Shown piece by piece: positions 1 through 8,478 of a DNA stretch of 64,000 nucleotides. Below the pieces are notes generated by a model, which did not search any database, was not told the origin of the DNA, and saw only the letters and a program-made list of their open reading frames with translations. Position numbers and translations under genes: made by a program. Origin of the DNA: Fimbriimonas ginsengisoli Gsoil 348 (GTDB taxonomy: Bacteria > Armatimonadota > Fimbriimonadia > Fimbriimonadales > Fimbriimonadaceae); assembly GCA_945881865.1 (NCBI GenBank), contig CAMCVK010000001.1:124001-188000 (forward strand), read 5' to 3'. Numbering within the stretch: position 1 is the stretch's first letter; each line of letters starts with the position of its first letter.

Positions 1-126
1 GCAACCGTGCGTGGCGGCGGTAAAGCGACGGGGCGACTTGCCTGGACGATTTCGGCGGGCGCAAAGCCGAAATCGGTCAAATTAACCGACCCGACGACCG
101 AGCGAACCGTGCTCATTAAGTTTTAA
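1..126 (+). CDS. C-terminal fragment of an unidentified protein
   Basis: An open frame enters from the left edge in frame 1 and stops with TAA at 124-126, giving the last 41 residues of a protein that ends in ERTVLIKF. The segment is rich in Lys, Thr and small residues and looks like the end of a beta-rich domain, but no family can be named from it. The next gene starts 37 bases later on the same strand. Only the end is seen, so the product and full length are unknown. Confidence 0.5.
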   Translation, partial: ATVRGGGKATGRLAWTISAGAKPKSVKLTDPTTERTVLIKF

Positions 127-163
127 ACGGAACGAAGCCGCCGCGATTGCCTTAGAAAGTGAC

Positions 164-1048
164 ATGGCGAAGGTTGTCATCGCGGGCGGAACGGGATTCA
201 TCGGGAAGGCGGTCGCCCGGCAACTCAAGCGGGACGACTTTGAGCCAGTGATTCTCGGTCGCGGCTCGAATGCGGACGTGGTTTGGGACGCCAAGAGCCT
301 CGGCGAATGGACCAAGTGCCTGGAAGGAGCCGAAGCCGTGATTAACCTCACTGGAAGCCCGATCACCCAGCCTTGGACCGCGGAAAACCGCAAAAATATT
401 CTGGAGAGCCGAATCGAGAGCGCGCGCGTGATCGGCCAGGCCATTCAGCGGGCCGACCGTCCCCCCGCCGTTTGGATCAACGCAAGCGCCATCGGCTACT
501 ACGGAGACCGCGGCGACGAGCTTCTCACGGAGACCTCTTCTGCCGGGACCGGGTTCCTGAGCGAAGTTTGCCAGGCCTGGGAAGAGGCCCTCTTTGTCGG
601 CGACTCGCCCGCGGTTCGGGCCGCCGTCCGGATCGGCATCGTTTTGGGTCGAGATGGCGGGGCGCTTGGGCCGCTCGTTCCGCTAACCCGCGCGTTCCTC
701 GGCGGAGCGCAGGGCGACGGCAACCAGTGGATGTCTTGGATTCTGGACAGCGACCTGGCGTGGACGTTCTCCCACATCGTGAAGCAAAGAGAGTCTGGCG
801 TTTGGAATGGAGTCGGGCCGTCCCCGGTTCGAAACCGAGACTTTATGCACGCCCTCCGGTCGCAGCTGGGACGGCCATGGAGTCCGCCGGCGCCGAAGTT
901 CGCGCTGGAGGTGGCGGCGAAACTAGGCGGGCCCGATCCTTCCGTGTTGCTCTCCAGCATGCGGGTCGTGCCGCAACGGCTGCTGGACGGAGGCGCGCTG
1001 TTTACCGGCCGGGACTTGAAGCAAACCTTGGCTTCTCTAGGTCTTTAG
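164..1048 (+). CDS. TIGR01777-family epimerase/oxidoreductase (SDR39U1/YfcH-like)
   Basis: This is a 294-residue extended short-chain dehydrogenase-like protein. The N-terminus holds the NAD(P)-binding Rossmann motif GGTGFIG (residues 8-14). Two signatures of this subfamily follow: GSPITQPWT with a downstream KNILESR, and ASAIGYYG with the active-site YY. The C-terminal part, ending in GRDLKQTLASLGL, matches the DUF1731 cap seen in YfcH-like proteins, so the length is complete. Substrates of this family are not well established. The gene stands alone ahead of a hairpin-rich gap. The family call is firm; the biochemical role is open. Confidence 0.9.
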   Translation: MAKVVIAGGTGFIGKAVARQLKRDDFEPVILGRGSNADVVWDAKSLGEWTKCLEGAEAVINLTGSPITQPWTAENRKNILESRIESARVIGQAIQRADRPPAVWINASAIGYYGDRGDELLTETSSAGTGFLSEVCQAWEEALFVGDSPAVRAAVRIGIVLGRDGGALGPLVPLTRAFLGGAQGDGNQWMSWILDSDLAWTFSHIVKQRESGVWNGVGPSPVRNRDFMHALRSQLGRPWSPPAPKFALEVAAKLGGPDPSVLLSSMRVVPQRLLDGGALFTGRDLKQTLASLGL

Positions 1049-1066
1049 ACAAGCATCTCACGAAAC

Positions 1067-1190
1067 AAGATTCGCGAATCTTGAGGTATCATGTGCGGTC
1101 CCTTCGAAGGGGAGTAGCCCCCGCCTCGCGGGGTGGAACGCCGTCAACACGCCAACCAGAATCACCTGGAACGCCGGTTCCCACGCAAGT
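1067..1190. repeat. cluster of short palindromes between genes
   Basis: Three inverted repeats follow the epimerase gene: a perfect 16-bp palindrome (AAGATTCGCGAATCTT, 1067-1082), a CCCTTCGAAGGG palindrome near 1100, and a C-rich/G-rich hairpin near 1118-1133. The style (phrases such as GTAGCC and a GCCGGTT hairpin) resembles the larger clusters at 4917-5240 and 8092-8465. No T-tract follows, so I read them as REP-like elements rather than a clear terminator. Confidence 0.4.
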
Positions 1191-1224
1191 CGCAAGACCT
1201 TCGGTTTAGGATGAGGAGAAACAT

Positions 1225-1548
1225 ATGATTTGTCCCGTTTGCAAAACCGTAAACCTATCTATGATGGTGCGGAGCGGAGTCGAGATCGACTACTGCCCGC
1301 AATGCCGTGGCGTTTGGCTAGACCGAGGAGAACTCGACAAGCTGATGGAGCGCGAAAGCTCCTCGATGGAGGCCACGCCGCGCCCCGCCGCGCCCCAGAC
1401 CGGCAACGACTACCGTCCGCAAGGAGATTATCGACCCCAAGGCGAATATCGGCCGCAGGGTGAATATCGGCCCGACTACGACGACGACGACTATCGAAAG
1501 AAGAAGAAAAAGAAGGGCTTCCTTTCGGACATCTTTGATTTCGACTAA
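1225..1548 (+). CDS. TFIIB-type zinc-ribbon protein
   Basis: A 107-residue protein starting after a good AGGAG ribosome-binding site. The N-terminal half is a zf-TFIIB ribbon: CPVC at residues 3-6 and CPQCRGVWLDRGEL from residue 24, the usual four-cysteine and W-LD-GE-L pattern. A low-complexity linker repeats YRPQG(D/E) about four times and is followed by a run of Asp, a run of Lys, and a conserved-looking FLSDIFDFD tail. Proteins of this kind are widespread and of unknown function; zinc binding is the only safe inference. The stop lies 11 bases ahead of the terC start, so the two are probably cotranscribed. Confidence 0.85.
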   Translation: MICPVCKTVNLSMMVRSGVEIDYCPQCRGVWLDRGELDKLMERESSSMEATPRPAAPQTGNDYRPQGDYRPQGEYRPQGEYRPDYDDDDYRKKKKKKGFLSDIFDFD

Positions 1549-1559
1549 AGGAGGAATTC

Positions 1560-2558
1560 ATGGAAATTGCAGGGATTCCACTTTGGATCTGGGGAACGTT
1601 CCTCGGATTCGTCTTCGTCATGCTCGCGCTTGACCTTGGCGTCTTCCACAAGGAAGCGCACGAGGTTGGCATCAAGGAGGCGCTCATTTGGAGCGCCGTC
1701 TGGATCTCGCTTGCGCTCGTCTTCAACGTCGGCATCTACCAGTTCTGGGACAAGATTTACCCCGCGAGTGAGTACACAAACTCCGAGGCTGGCCTTGCCT
1801 TTCTCACTGGTTTTGTCGTGGAAAAAGCCTTAAGTGTTGACAATATCTTTGTCTTCATCATGGTCTTCGCGTACTTCAACGTCCCGCCGAAGTACCAACA
1901 TCGAGTGCTGTTCTGGGGCATCCTGGGAGCCCTGCTCTTCCGCGCGATCTTTATCGCGGCCGGAAGCGCGCTCCTCAAGGAGTTCGCGTGGATGGTGCTC
2001 GTCTTCGGTGGCTTCTTGGTCCTCACCGGTATCAAGATGGTCCTGGTTAAAGACAAGAAGATCGAGCCGGACAAGAACCCGATCATCAAAGGCATTCGCA
2101 AGCTCATTCCGGTAACGCCAGACTTCGTCGGCCAGAAGTTCTTCCACCGAATCGATGGAAGACTCTTCGCGACGCCGCTCTTCATTACCCTTGTGTTTGT
2201 CGAATTCACCGATATCGTGTTCGCCGTCGACTCGATTCCGGCCATCTTCGCCATCACGAAGGATCCGTTCATCGTGTTCACCAGTAACGTCTTCGCGATT
2301 CTCGGCCTTCGGGCATTGTATTTCGCGCTGTCGGGGCTGATGGGTATGTTCCACTTCCTGGGTTACGGCCTCGCCGCCGTGCTCGTGTTTGTGGGCGGAA
2401 AGATGATCTGGACCTACCTCCAGCACACCACGTTTGGCCAACCAGAATATAAGTTCCCCATCGGCGTCTCGCTGGGCGTCATCCTCGGAATCCTCACCAT
2501 CTCGGTCGTGGCTTCGTTGATCGCTCCGAAAAAGGATTCGCACTCCGGAACTCACTGA
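1560..2558 (+). CDS. TerC-family integral membrane protein
   Basis: A 332-residue polytopic membrane protein with a strong AGGAGG site just before the ATG. It shows the TerC/Alx hallmarks: LALDLGVFHK early, VEKALSVDNIFVFIMVF around residues 87-103, and FTDIVFAVDSIPAIFAIT in the second half, the two acidic D-N/D-S motifs thought to bind metal. About nine hydrophobic segments are visible. Members act in manganese export or metal homeostasis at the membrane, or in tellurite resistance; the substrate cannot be read here. It overlaps the next gene by one base (TGATG), pointing to translational coupling. Confidence 0.93.
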   Translation: MEIAGIPLWIWGTFLGFVFVMLALDLGVFHKEAHEVGIKEALIWSAVWISLALVFNVGIYQFWDKIYPASEYTNSEAGLAFLTGFVVEKALSVDNIFVFIMVFAYFNVPPKYQHRVLFWGILGALLFRAIFIAAGSALLKEFAWMVLVFGGFLVLTGIKMVLVKDKKIEPDKNPIIKGIRKLIPVTPDFVGQKFFHRIDGRLFATPLFITLVFVEFTDIVFAVDSIPAIFAITKDPFIVFTSNVFAILGLRALYFALSGLMGMFHFLGYGLAAVLVFVGGKMIWTYLQHTTFGQPEYKFPIGVSLGVILGILTISVVASLIAPKKDSHSGTH

Positions 2559-3535
2559 TGAGTAGCCCGATCGTTCAAAGTCTCCTTTCGCCGGCCGTTC
2601 TCGCCTTCGGGCTCGGAGCGGCGGCGAGGGCGGCAAAGAGCGATCTCAAGTTCCCGCCGGGCCTCCTCCAGGGGCTCAGCATCTACCTTCTGCTCGCGAT
2701 CGGACTGAAGGGAGGCGTTCGTCTCGCCGAGAGTGGCCTCACCGCTCTCGGCGGTCCGCTTATTGCCACCATCGCGCTCGGGCTGTGTGGAAGCTTGTCC
2801 ACGTTCTACTTTTCCCGCTACTTCGGGAAGCTCTCGGTAATCGATTCGGCGGCCATTGCCGCCCACTACGGCTCGGTTTCCGTGGTTACCTTTAGCGCCG
2901 CACAACAGTGGACGACGGCAAACGTTGCCGCCCCAGAAGGCTTCATGCCCGCCCTCGTCGCCGCGATGGAAGTGCCCGGCATCGTTTTGGCTTTGGCCAT
3001 CGCCCGACAGGCAGATGCGAACGAGGACGGCCCAAGGCCGTCGCTATGGAAGTCGACCATTCCCTTGCTCACGTCGATGTCAATGGTCCTGCTCATCGGC
3101 GGCATTCTCATCGGCGCGTTCTCGGCCAAGGAGCAAATGGACAAGGCACTTCCCCTCTTCGAATTGCTCTTCCCCGGCGTGCTGATTCTTTACATGCTGG
3201 ACCTCGGCCGCCTCGCCGTCAGTCGATTGCAGGAAGTGAACGGCCGCTGGGGATTTGTTCTGGGCCTCGGCATCGCCGGCCCCGTCGTCTTGGGTGCCCT
3301 CGGCGTCATTTTCGGCCATGCGGCCGGGCTCAGCGTGGCGGGATCTACCGTGATGGGTGCGATGGGGGCTTCGGCTTCCTATATTGCCGCTCCGCTCGCC
3401 GTGCGGCTGAGCTTGCCCAAGGCGAACCAGGGCCTAGCTCTCGCCTTGGCCATCGGCGTCTCGTTCCCTTTCAACCTCATCCTCGGCATTCCGCTCTACG
3501 CCATCATAGCGAGCTGGCTGGCCGGGGTATCTTAA
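2558..3535 (+). CDS. SbtA-like sodium-dependent bicarbonate transporter
   Basis: This 325-residue membrane protein matches the SbtA/DUF897 family. The early LKFPPGLLQGLSIYLLLAIG and the IDSAAIAAHYGSVSVVTFSAA region (about residues 93-113) are typical, as is the two-half repeat of roughly five helices each. In cyanobacteria SbtA imports bicarbonate with sodium; in heterotrophs the role may be anaplerotic bicarbonate supply. It is translationally coupled to terC. No SbtB-like PII partner is seen next to it. The family assignment is good; the substrate is inferred. Confidence 0.85.
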   Translation: MSSPIVQSLLSPAVLAFGLGAAARAAKSDLKFPPGLLQGLSIYLLLAIGLKGGVRLAESGLTALGGPLIATIALGLCGSLSTFYFSRYFGKLSVIDSAAIAAHYGSVSVVTFSAAQQWTTANVAAPEGFMPALVAAMEVPGIVLALAIARQADANEDGPRPSLWKSTIPLLTSMSMVLLIGGILIGAFSAKEQMDKALPLFELLFPGVLILYMLDLGRLAVSRLQEVNGRWGFVLGLGIAGPVVLGALGVIFGHAAGLSVAGSTVMGAMGASASYIAAPLAVRLSLPKANQGLALALAIGVSFPFNLILGIPLYAIIASWLAGVS

Positions 3536-3602
3536 TGGGTCGCCCCTGCCGGTATTTTTGGCACCCGGGCCCCTTGGGTAACCCCCCAGGAAACAAGCAG
3601 TC

Positions 3603-4886
3603 ATGACCGTTACTCGAGAGGATCTCAACCCCTGCACCGTACGCTTGAACGTTGTTTGCGAACCAGAGCAGGTTAAGCAAAGTTTTGATCGTGCCCTGAA
3701 AAAACTGGCAAAGAACATTCGCATTCCGGGATTTCGCCCGGGGCACGCTCCCAAGCACATGGTCGAGCAGCTTGTTCCGAAAGACCAATTGTTCGAAGAA
3801 GCCGCCGACATCCTGGTAAACGCGACGCTGAAGAAGGCAATCGACGCCGAACAGCTGATGCCCGACACCAGCACCGCCCCGTCGGTTGAGATCAAGAAGC
3901 TGGATCAGGAAACGAGCGAGGCCGAGTACGCGCTCAAGGTTCCGTTGCCGCCGCAGATCACCCTTGGCGAGTACAAGGGCCTGCCAAACGAACTCGAATC
4001 GGTCAGCGTGACCGAAGAAGAGGTCAATTTCCAGATTGAAGAAATGCGGAAGCGACGCTCGACCCGCGAGGCAATCACGGACCGAGGCGTTGCCGAAGGC
4101 GACGTGGTTGTCGTGAGCATCAAGGCCGATGGCGAAGCGGACGCCCGCGCGTTCATGGTCATCAACGGCAAGTCGTTCCCCGAGCTGGACGAGGCCGTGG
4201 CCGGAATGGAAGTTGAGGAAATGAAGCACCTCGAGCTTCCCTTCCCGGAGAACTTCCAGGACAAGGATTGGGCCGGAAGCACGAAGTCGGTCACCGTTTC
4301 GCTCACCTCCATTAACTCCGTGAAGTTGCCAGCCCTGGACGACGAGTTCGCCAAGAGCCTGGCCACGGAAGGCGTCGACGACCTGAAAGAACGCGTGACC
4401 ATCGGCCTCACCCGATCGAAAGAGATCGTTGCCTTCGAAGTCGCGACCGACAAGTTGCTTACCCTCGTTCAAGATTCGAGCGAGATTCACGTGAGCGACA
4501 ACATGTGGGAGTCGCTCGCCGACCGACGGATTCGAGAAACCGCCCAGGAGCAGGGCGAAAAGGGCAAGTCGCTTGAGCAGTATGCGGCCGAGCAGGGCCT
4601 GACGGTGGAACAGTTCGTAGAAGCCTGGCGCGAGCGGGCTCAGTTCGAGATTCGCCGCGCGTTGGTTATCCAGCGCATTTTCGCGGCGGAGAACCTTGGG
4701 CTGGCCAACGAAGACCTGAACCAGGAGCTGTTCGAAATGGCGAACGAGTACCAGGTTGAGCCCGCCGAGATGGTGAAGATGCTTCAGGAGAACAAGGCTC
4801 TCGACGAGCTTCAGTTCCGGGCGATCCAGCGAAAGGTTCGGCAGTTCCTCTTGGACAACGCCGTCGTAGCCGCCCCCACAGAGTAG
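3603..4886 (+). CDS. tig: trigger factor
   Basis: A 427-residue ribosome-associated chaperone. The N-terminal domain carries the GFRPG.AP ribosome-binding signature (residues 38-44). A degenerate FKBP-type prolyl-isomerase domain lies at about 155-240, followed by a long helical C-terminal arm ending near a Q..(V)RQFLLDNA helix. The length matches the family (about 430). It binds near the ribosome exit tunnel and shields nascent chains. A CCAGGAAA ribosome-binding site precedes the ATG. It usually sits with clpP/clpX, but here it is followed by a repeat-filled gap and the rplJL genes. Confidence 0.95.
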   Translation: MTVTREDLNPCTVRLNVVCEPEQVKQSFDRALKKLAKNIRIPGFRPGHAPKHMVEQLVPKDQLFEEAADILVNATLKKAIDAEQLMPDTSTAPSVEIKKLDQETSEAEYALKVPLPPQITLGEYKGLPNELESVSVTEEEVNFQIEEMRKRRSTREAITDRGVAEGDVVVVSIKADGEADARAFMVINGKSFPELDEAVAGMEVEEMKHLELPFPENFQDKDWAGSTKSVTVSLTSINSVKLPALDDEFAKSLATEGVDDLKERVTIGLTRSKEIVAFEVATDKLLTLVQDSSEIHVSDNMWESLADRRIRETAQEQGEKGKSLEQYAAEQGLTVEQFVEAWRERAQFEIRRALVIQRIFAAENLGLANEDLNQELFEMANEYQVEPAEMVKMLQENKALDELQFRAIQRKVRQFLLDNAVVAAPTE

Positions 4887-5260
4887 TTGCCCTCACGCCG
4901 CAAAGTAACGTCTGAACCCCTCTCCCATCTGTGGGAGAGGGGCAGGGGTGAGGGAATTGGACCGAACGACAATTTTAGCTGCCGGCTCCTTGCCGTCGCC
5001 GAAGGTCACGCCGGAGCAGCAGCTTCCGGGAACCCCGGCAGGGGTTCCGTAGTCGCCGGCTGGTTTTCACCGGCGTCCCGCCGGAGTGAAAAGCGGCAGC
5101 AGAGCCGCACGCACTCCAAAACCGGAGAGAAAGAAGAAAAGAAGAGCCCAGCCACGGCGGCTGGGGCTAAACGCTCCGCGTAGGGTTTCGGTGAGCCCGA
5201 AGGGCTGTAGCCGACGGCTCCGTGCCGTCGCAAAACGTCCCGCCGATCAGGTATCTTCTT
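4887..5260. repeat. modular palindromic repeat cluster A
   Basis: This non-coding stretch is built from inverted repeats. The first is an 11-bp perfect stem at 4917-4942 (CCCCTCTCCCA / TGGGAGAGGGG, loop TCTG). A GGAACCCC/GGGGTTCC hairpin near 5029 follows. Then comes a 'GTAGTCGCCGG...ACCGGCGTCCCGCCGG...GCACGCACTCC' module (about 5048-5120) and a 'GCCCAGCCACGGCGGCTGGGGC...GCCCGAAGGGC...CCGTGCCGTCGC' module (about 5149-5230). Close copies of both modules lie at 8092-8300 in the opposite order. There is no credible ORF. Confidence 0.7.
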
Positions 5261-5381
5261 TCCGTAGCTCTAGAGACAGCCGGTGATGCGAAAGCGTCTT
5301 AATCAGATTTCCTAGAAATCTGGCCCGCCGAGGGGTGAAGAATAGCGGTTTGCGCTTCCTTACAAGGTCGCGTAGGAATGC

Positions 5382-5420
5382 GTCTTCGTCGCCGGTGTGG
5401 CAACGAGGACCTTTTTGTTT
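5382..5420 (+). terminator. attenuator-like terminator in the rplJ leader
   Basis: GTCTTCGT (5382-5389) pairs with ACGAGGAC (5403-5410) as an uninterrupted 8-bp stem with one wobble pair. CTTTTTGTTT follows at once, the form of an intrinsic terminator. It ends about 30 bases before the rplJ start codon, so it lies in the leader. An alternative pairing exists: AAGGTC at 5364-5369 can pair with GACCTT at 5408-5413. The layout fits autoregulation of rplJL through leader attenuation, as known for L10 leaders in other bacteria. Confidence 0.5.
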
Positions 5421-5449
5421 ATCGGATGCGCTCGGGGCAGGTGCAAACT

Positions 5450-5989
5450 ATGCCAACCGCACAGAAAGCGCAAGTAATCGATAAGGCAACCGAATGGTAT
5501 GCCAAAGCGACCGGCGTTGTCTTTACCGACTATCGCGGTCTTAAAGTTAAGGAAATGCAGGAACTCCGACGGACCCTCCGGGCCAAAGGAGCAGAACTGC
5601 ACGTTATCAAGAACACCCTTTTCCGCAAGGCCGCCGGAGACGACGCTAAGGGACTTCCCTTCGAGCTCGACAACGGCACGACCGCATACGCGTTCGTGTT
5701 CGACAACGAGTCCGAAGTCGCCAAAGCCCTTCTCGAATTTGCGCGAACCTCGAAAAAACTCACCGTCAAAGGCGGACTTTTCGGCGGTAGAGCCTTCACT
5801 TCCAAGCAAGTTGAAGCGATCAGCGAACTCCCTCCAAAGGAAGTTCTCATCGCCCAGGTCATCGGAGCCATCGCGGCCCCGATCAGCAACTTGATTGGCA
5901 CCGTGGAAGCAATCTACGCCGCCCCGATCCGTACGATTTATGCCGTTGCCGATAAAGCCAATGAGGCTCCGGAAGAAGCTGCGGCCTAA
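5450..5989 (+). CDS. rplJ: 50S ribosomal protein L10
   Basis: A 179-residue L10 protein that anchors the L7/L12 stalk on the large subunit. The ATG at 5450 follows a GGGGCAGGTG ribosome-binding site, and the protein then begins MPTAQKAQVIDKATEWY. The conserved VVFTDYRGLKVKEMQELR and LHVIKNTLFRKA segments lie near residues 24-60. An in-frame extension back to 5378 would run through the attenuator hairpin and is rejected. The C-terminal helix that holds L12 dimers ends with EEAAA. It is followed 30 bases later by rplL, its usual partner. Confidence 0.96.
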   Translation: MPTAQKAQVIDKATEWYAKATGVVFTDYRGLKVKEMQELRRTLRAKGAELHVIKNTLFRKAAGDDAKGLPFELDNGTTAYAFVFDNESEVAKALLEFARTSKKLTVKGGLFGGRAFTSKQVEAISELPPKEVLIAQVIGAIAAPISNLIGTVEAIYAAPIRTIYAVADKANEAPEEAAA

Positions 5990-6019
5990 CCCCAAACACC
6001 CAAAAGGAAATAACAACTC

Positions 6020-6415
<396 letters not shown>

Positions 6416-6427
6416 TCGACTTACTTT

Positions 6428-6466
6428 GCCCCGTTGCTGCCTTTTGGCGGCGCGGGGCCTTTTTGT
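6428..6466 (+). terminator. intrinsic terminator after rplL
   Basis: GCCCCG (6428-6433) pairs with CGGGGC (6453-6458), extended inward by GCTGCC/GGCGGC with loop TTTT, and CTTTTTG follows. It closes the rplJL transcript. The next gene's ATG (6473) lies just after it. Confidence 0.85.
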
Positions 6467-6472
6467 ATACCA

Positions 6473-6991
6473 ATGCTCCGTCAACTACGCAGAAAAACCG
6501 AGATTCGGCGATTCCAAGAAGGGTCGCCGCTGGGCGATACCGAACTGGTCGTATGGCTGCAAGACTGGAGCGATCCGTTTAACGTCGGCGGAATGTTTCG
6601 GGTTGCCGACGCGGCGGGCGTTTCGCAGTTGATTTTGAGCGGTAAGACCCCGCAACCACCGGATGACGGCATCGCCAAAACCTCCATGGGCTCGCACCGC
6701 CGGGTGCCCTGGCGGCACGTCTTACGCAACGACGAAGCGGCCGCGATGCTTCGCGAGGCGGGCTATACGTTGGTGGCGGTGGAAGTCGCGGCGGGCGCGG
6801 TGCCCTTTGGCGAGTTCCAGTACCCGGCAAAGACCTGCCTCGTTTTGGGAAATGAAGGCGTGGGCGTCTATGCGAATGTGATGAAGCTCTGCGACGCGGC
6901 GGTGTTTATTCCAATGGCCGGCAAAGGCCGTTCGCTCAACGTCCACGTGGCGGCGGCGATTGTGTGTTTCGAAGCGAAGCTCCGGGCATAA
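6473..6991 (+). CDS. TrmH-family (SpoU) RNA methyltransferase
   Basis: A 172-residue SPOUT-fold methyltransferase. The three SpoU motifs are present: DPFNVGGMFRVADAAG (motif 1, near residue 27), CLVLGNEGVGV (motif 2, near 121), and IPMAGKGRSLNVHVAAAI (motif 3, near the C-terminus). Such enzymes 2'-O-methylate tRNA or rRNA using S-adenosylmethionine bound in a knotted C-terminal fold. The extra N-terminal substrate-binding domain is absent, as in TrmH/TrmL-type short members. An upstream in-frame start would lie inside the rplL terminator, so the ATG at 6473 is chosen. The target nucleotide is unknown. Confidence 0.9.
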   Translation: MLRQLRRKTEIRRFQEGSPLGDTELVVWLQDWSDPFNVGGMFRVADAAGVSQLILSGKTPQPPDDGIAKTSMGSHRRVPWRHVLRNDEAAAMLREAGYTLVAVEVAAGAVPFGEFQYPAKTCLVLGNEGVGVYANVMKLCDAAVFIPMAGKGRSLNVHVAAAIVCFEAKLRA

Positions 6992-7001
6992 TGTCAGCTA
7001 G

Positions 7002-7511
7002 ATGCAATCTCTCGCGAAGCCGACGATATTGATGCTGATGCTTGCGGTCAGCTTCGGCTGCCAGAAGAGCATTCCTATTCCCTCCGGCTACGAAGCAAAT
7101 GTAGAGGTCCGGGACTGGGCTGCGAACGTTTTGGCCGCAAGGCCAAGTTCTGACCAATCGGCCGTGGTTCTCTTGCAGGATAGCGCCGACCTCGGCGTGG
7201 CTGATTCGCATGTTCGTCTCCAAGGGCCGAGGCTGAGAACCTTCGCAAGTTACTTCTTGACCTCGTGTCGGCGTTCGGGGACAGAGGGACCCATCCCAGA
7301 CGATCGCTATGACCGAGCGATAACGCTGCAATTCGTTCGAGAATCCACTCCTTATTTTTGCTCTATTCGCCTAAATGATTTAGTGGAACAACACGGTCCA
7401 AATGTAGCGAAGCATAGGCAGGAGATCCGCAGGCTCCTCCTGGATGCCTACCGGGAACAGGAAGCCCGGAAAGCCGCCGAACGCAAGCGATACCCGTGGA
7501 AGAAGGAGTGA
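7002..7511 (+). CDS. predicted lipoprotein, paralogue 1
   Basis: A 169-residue exported lipoprotein. A hydrophobic signal peptide ends in a lipobox (LAVSFGC), so Cys20 would be lipidated. The mature part begins KSIPIPSGYEANVEVRDWA. It ends with a charged helix (HRQEIRRLLLDAYREQEARKAAERKRYPWKK) that is almost identical in the next gene. No known family is recognised. A start codon lies 10 bases after the methyltransferase stop. The two lipoproteins are clearly a tandem duplication whose ends are conserved while the middle has diverged. Confidence 0.75.
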   Translation: MQSLAKPTILMLMLAVSFGCQKSIPIPSGYEANVEVRDWAANVLAARPSSDQSAVVLLQDSADLGVADSHVRLQGPRLRTFASYFLTSCRRSGTEGPIPDDRYDRAITLQFVRESTPYFCSIRLNDLVEQHGPNVAKHRQEIRRLLLDAYREQEARKAAERKRYPWKKE

Positions 7512-7575
7512 CAGATTAACGCTGGCAGGACGTTTGAACCCCTCATGACTGGAACCCAATACAAAATGAATTATT

Positions 7576-8091
7576 GTGGAAATACGATCCTGCCGTAAAC
7601 TTGTGGCCGTGTCCTTCGGCCTGTTCGTAAGCCTAAGTTGTCGGCACGCAGTCCCGGTCCCGGCAGGCTACGAGGCAAACGTCGAAGTCCGAGACTGGGC
7701 TACTAAGATGCAAAGCACGCGCGCGAATGACGGGGTAACCGTACGTGTCGACAGCTTCGATGCTAGACATTTAGGGAAAGCCAATCTGACCATTCTGCTT
7801 CGTGGGACAAAGCTCGCCGAACTTGCGGGATTCCTTCTGCCCTCGTGCCGGAGGGTCGGCTCGCCGAAACCAAATCCTGTGGCTCGACCCTGGGAGTCGC
7901 TCGTCATCCATATACGAAGTGGGAACGAACGGAATTTGACTTCCATCGACTTGGACAAGCTTGAAGAACAGCATGGGCCGCAGGTGGCAAGGCACAAGGA
8001 GGAGATTCGCAAGCTCCTCCTGGACGCCTACCGGGAGCAGAAAGCCAGGAAGGCCGCCGAAAGCAAGCGGTACCCGTGGAAGAAAGATTAG
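7576..8091 (+). CDS. predicted lipoprotein, paralogue 2
   Basis: A 171-residue protein, paralogous to the gene just upstream. It starts with GTG; the nearest ATG (7566) is out of frame and meets a stop at once. A signal peptide with lipobox VSLSC precedes RHAVPVPAGYEANVEVRDWA, which matches the upstream copy. The C-terminal helix HKEEIRKLLLDAYREQKARKAAESKRYPWKK is also shared. The central 90 residues differ strongly but keep a Leu-rich segment and a conserved SCRR. The function is unknown; surface or periplasmic anchoring is inferred. Confidence 0.72.
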   Translation: MEIRSCRKLVAVSFGLFVSLSCRHAVPVPAGYEANVEVRDWATKMQSTRANDGVTVRVDSFDARHLGKANLTILLRGTKLAELAGFLLPSCRRVGSPKPNPVARPWESLVIHIRSGNERNLTSIDLDKLEEQHGPQVARHKEEIRKLLLDAYREQKARKAAESKRYPWKKD

Positions 8092-8470
8092 CCCAGCCAC
8101 GGTGGCTGGGGCTACACGCTTCGCGTAAGGTCTCGATTAGCCCGAAGGGCTGTAGTCGGCGCCTCCGTGGCGTCGCTCCAGGCTGGGAATTGGGAAACGG
8201 GTAGCCGCCGGTTGGCTTTACCGGCGTCCCGCCGGGAGAAAAGCGGCGGCAGAGCCGCACGCACTCCAAAATCCGCACCCTGGAGGGGTGCCAGATTTTC
8301 TGCGACGACTTCAGCGTCGATAGATGTGCGTGCGCTTTTTCCCCGGGTCTTCGACCCGCGGCTAACATCGGCGATCCCTCCGGGATCGAGGAAACGCGGT
8401 TGCCGCCGGTTGGTTTTTACCGGCGCAACCGAAGCCAAGCCGCGCGCACTCCGAAAACCAAACCCACGGA
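8092..8470. repeat. modular palindromic repeat cluster B
   Basis: No gene is seen here. The stretch repeats the modules of cluster A in another order. The 'GCCCAGCCACGGTGGCTGGGGC...GCCCGAAGGGC' module is at about 8092-8180. The 'GTAGCCGCCGGTTGG...ACCGGCGTCCCGCCGG...GCACGCACTCC' module is at about 8201-8270. A CCCGGGTCTTCGACCCGCGG hairpin and a GATCCCTCCGGGATC hairpin lie near 8340-8390. A second copy of the CCGGTTGG/ACCGGCG module is at about 8400-8460. The swapped order and partial copies argue for mobile or recombining modules. Confidence 0.7.
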
Positions 8471-8478
8471 CGACAAAA

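Noticed and set aside
5378-5449. Longer start for rplJ
   Set aside because: It would translate the leader hairpin; the SD and family alignment favour 5450.
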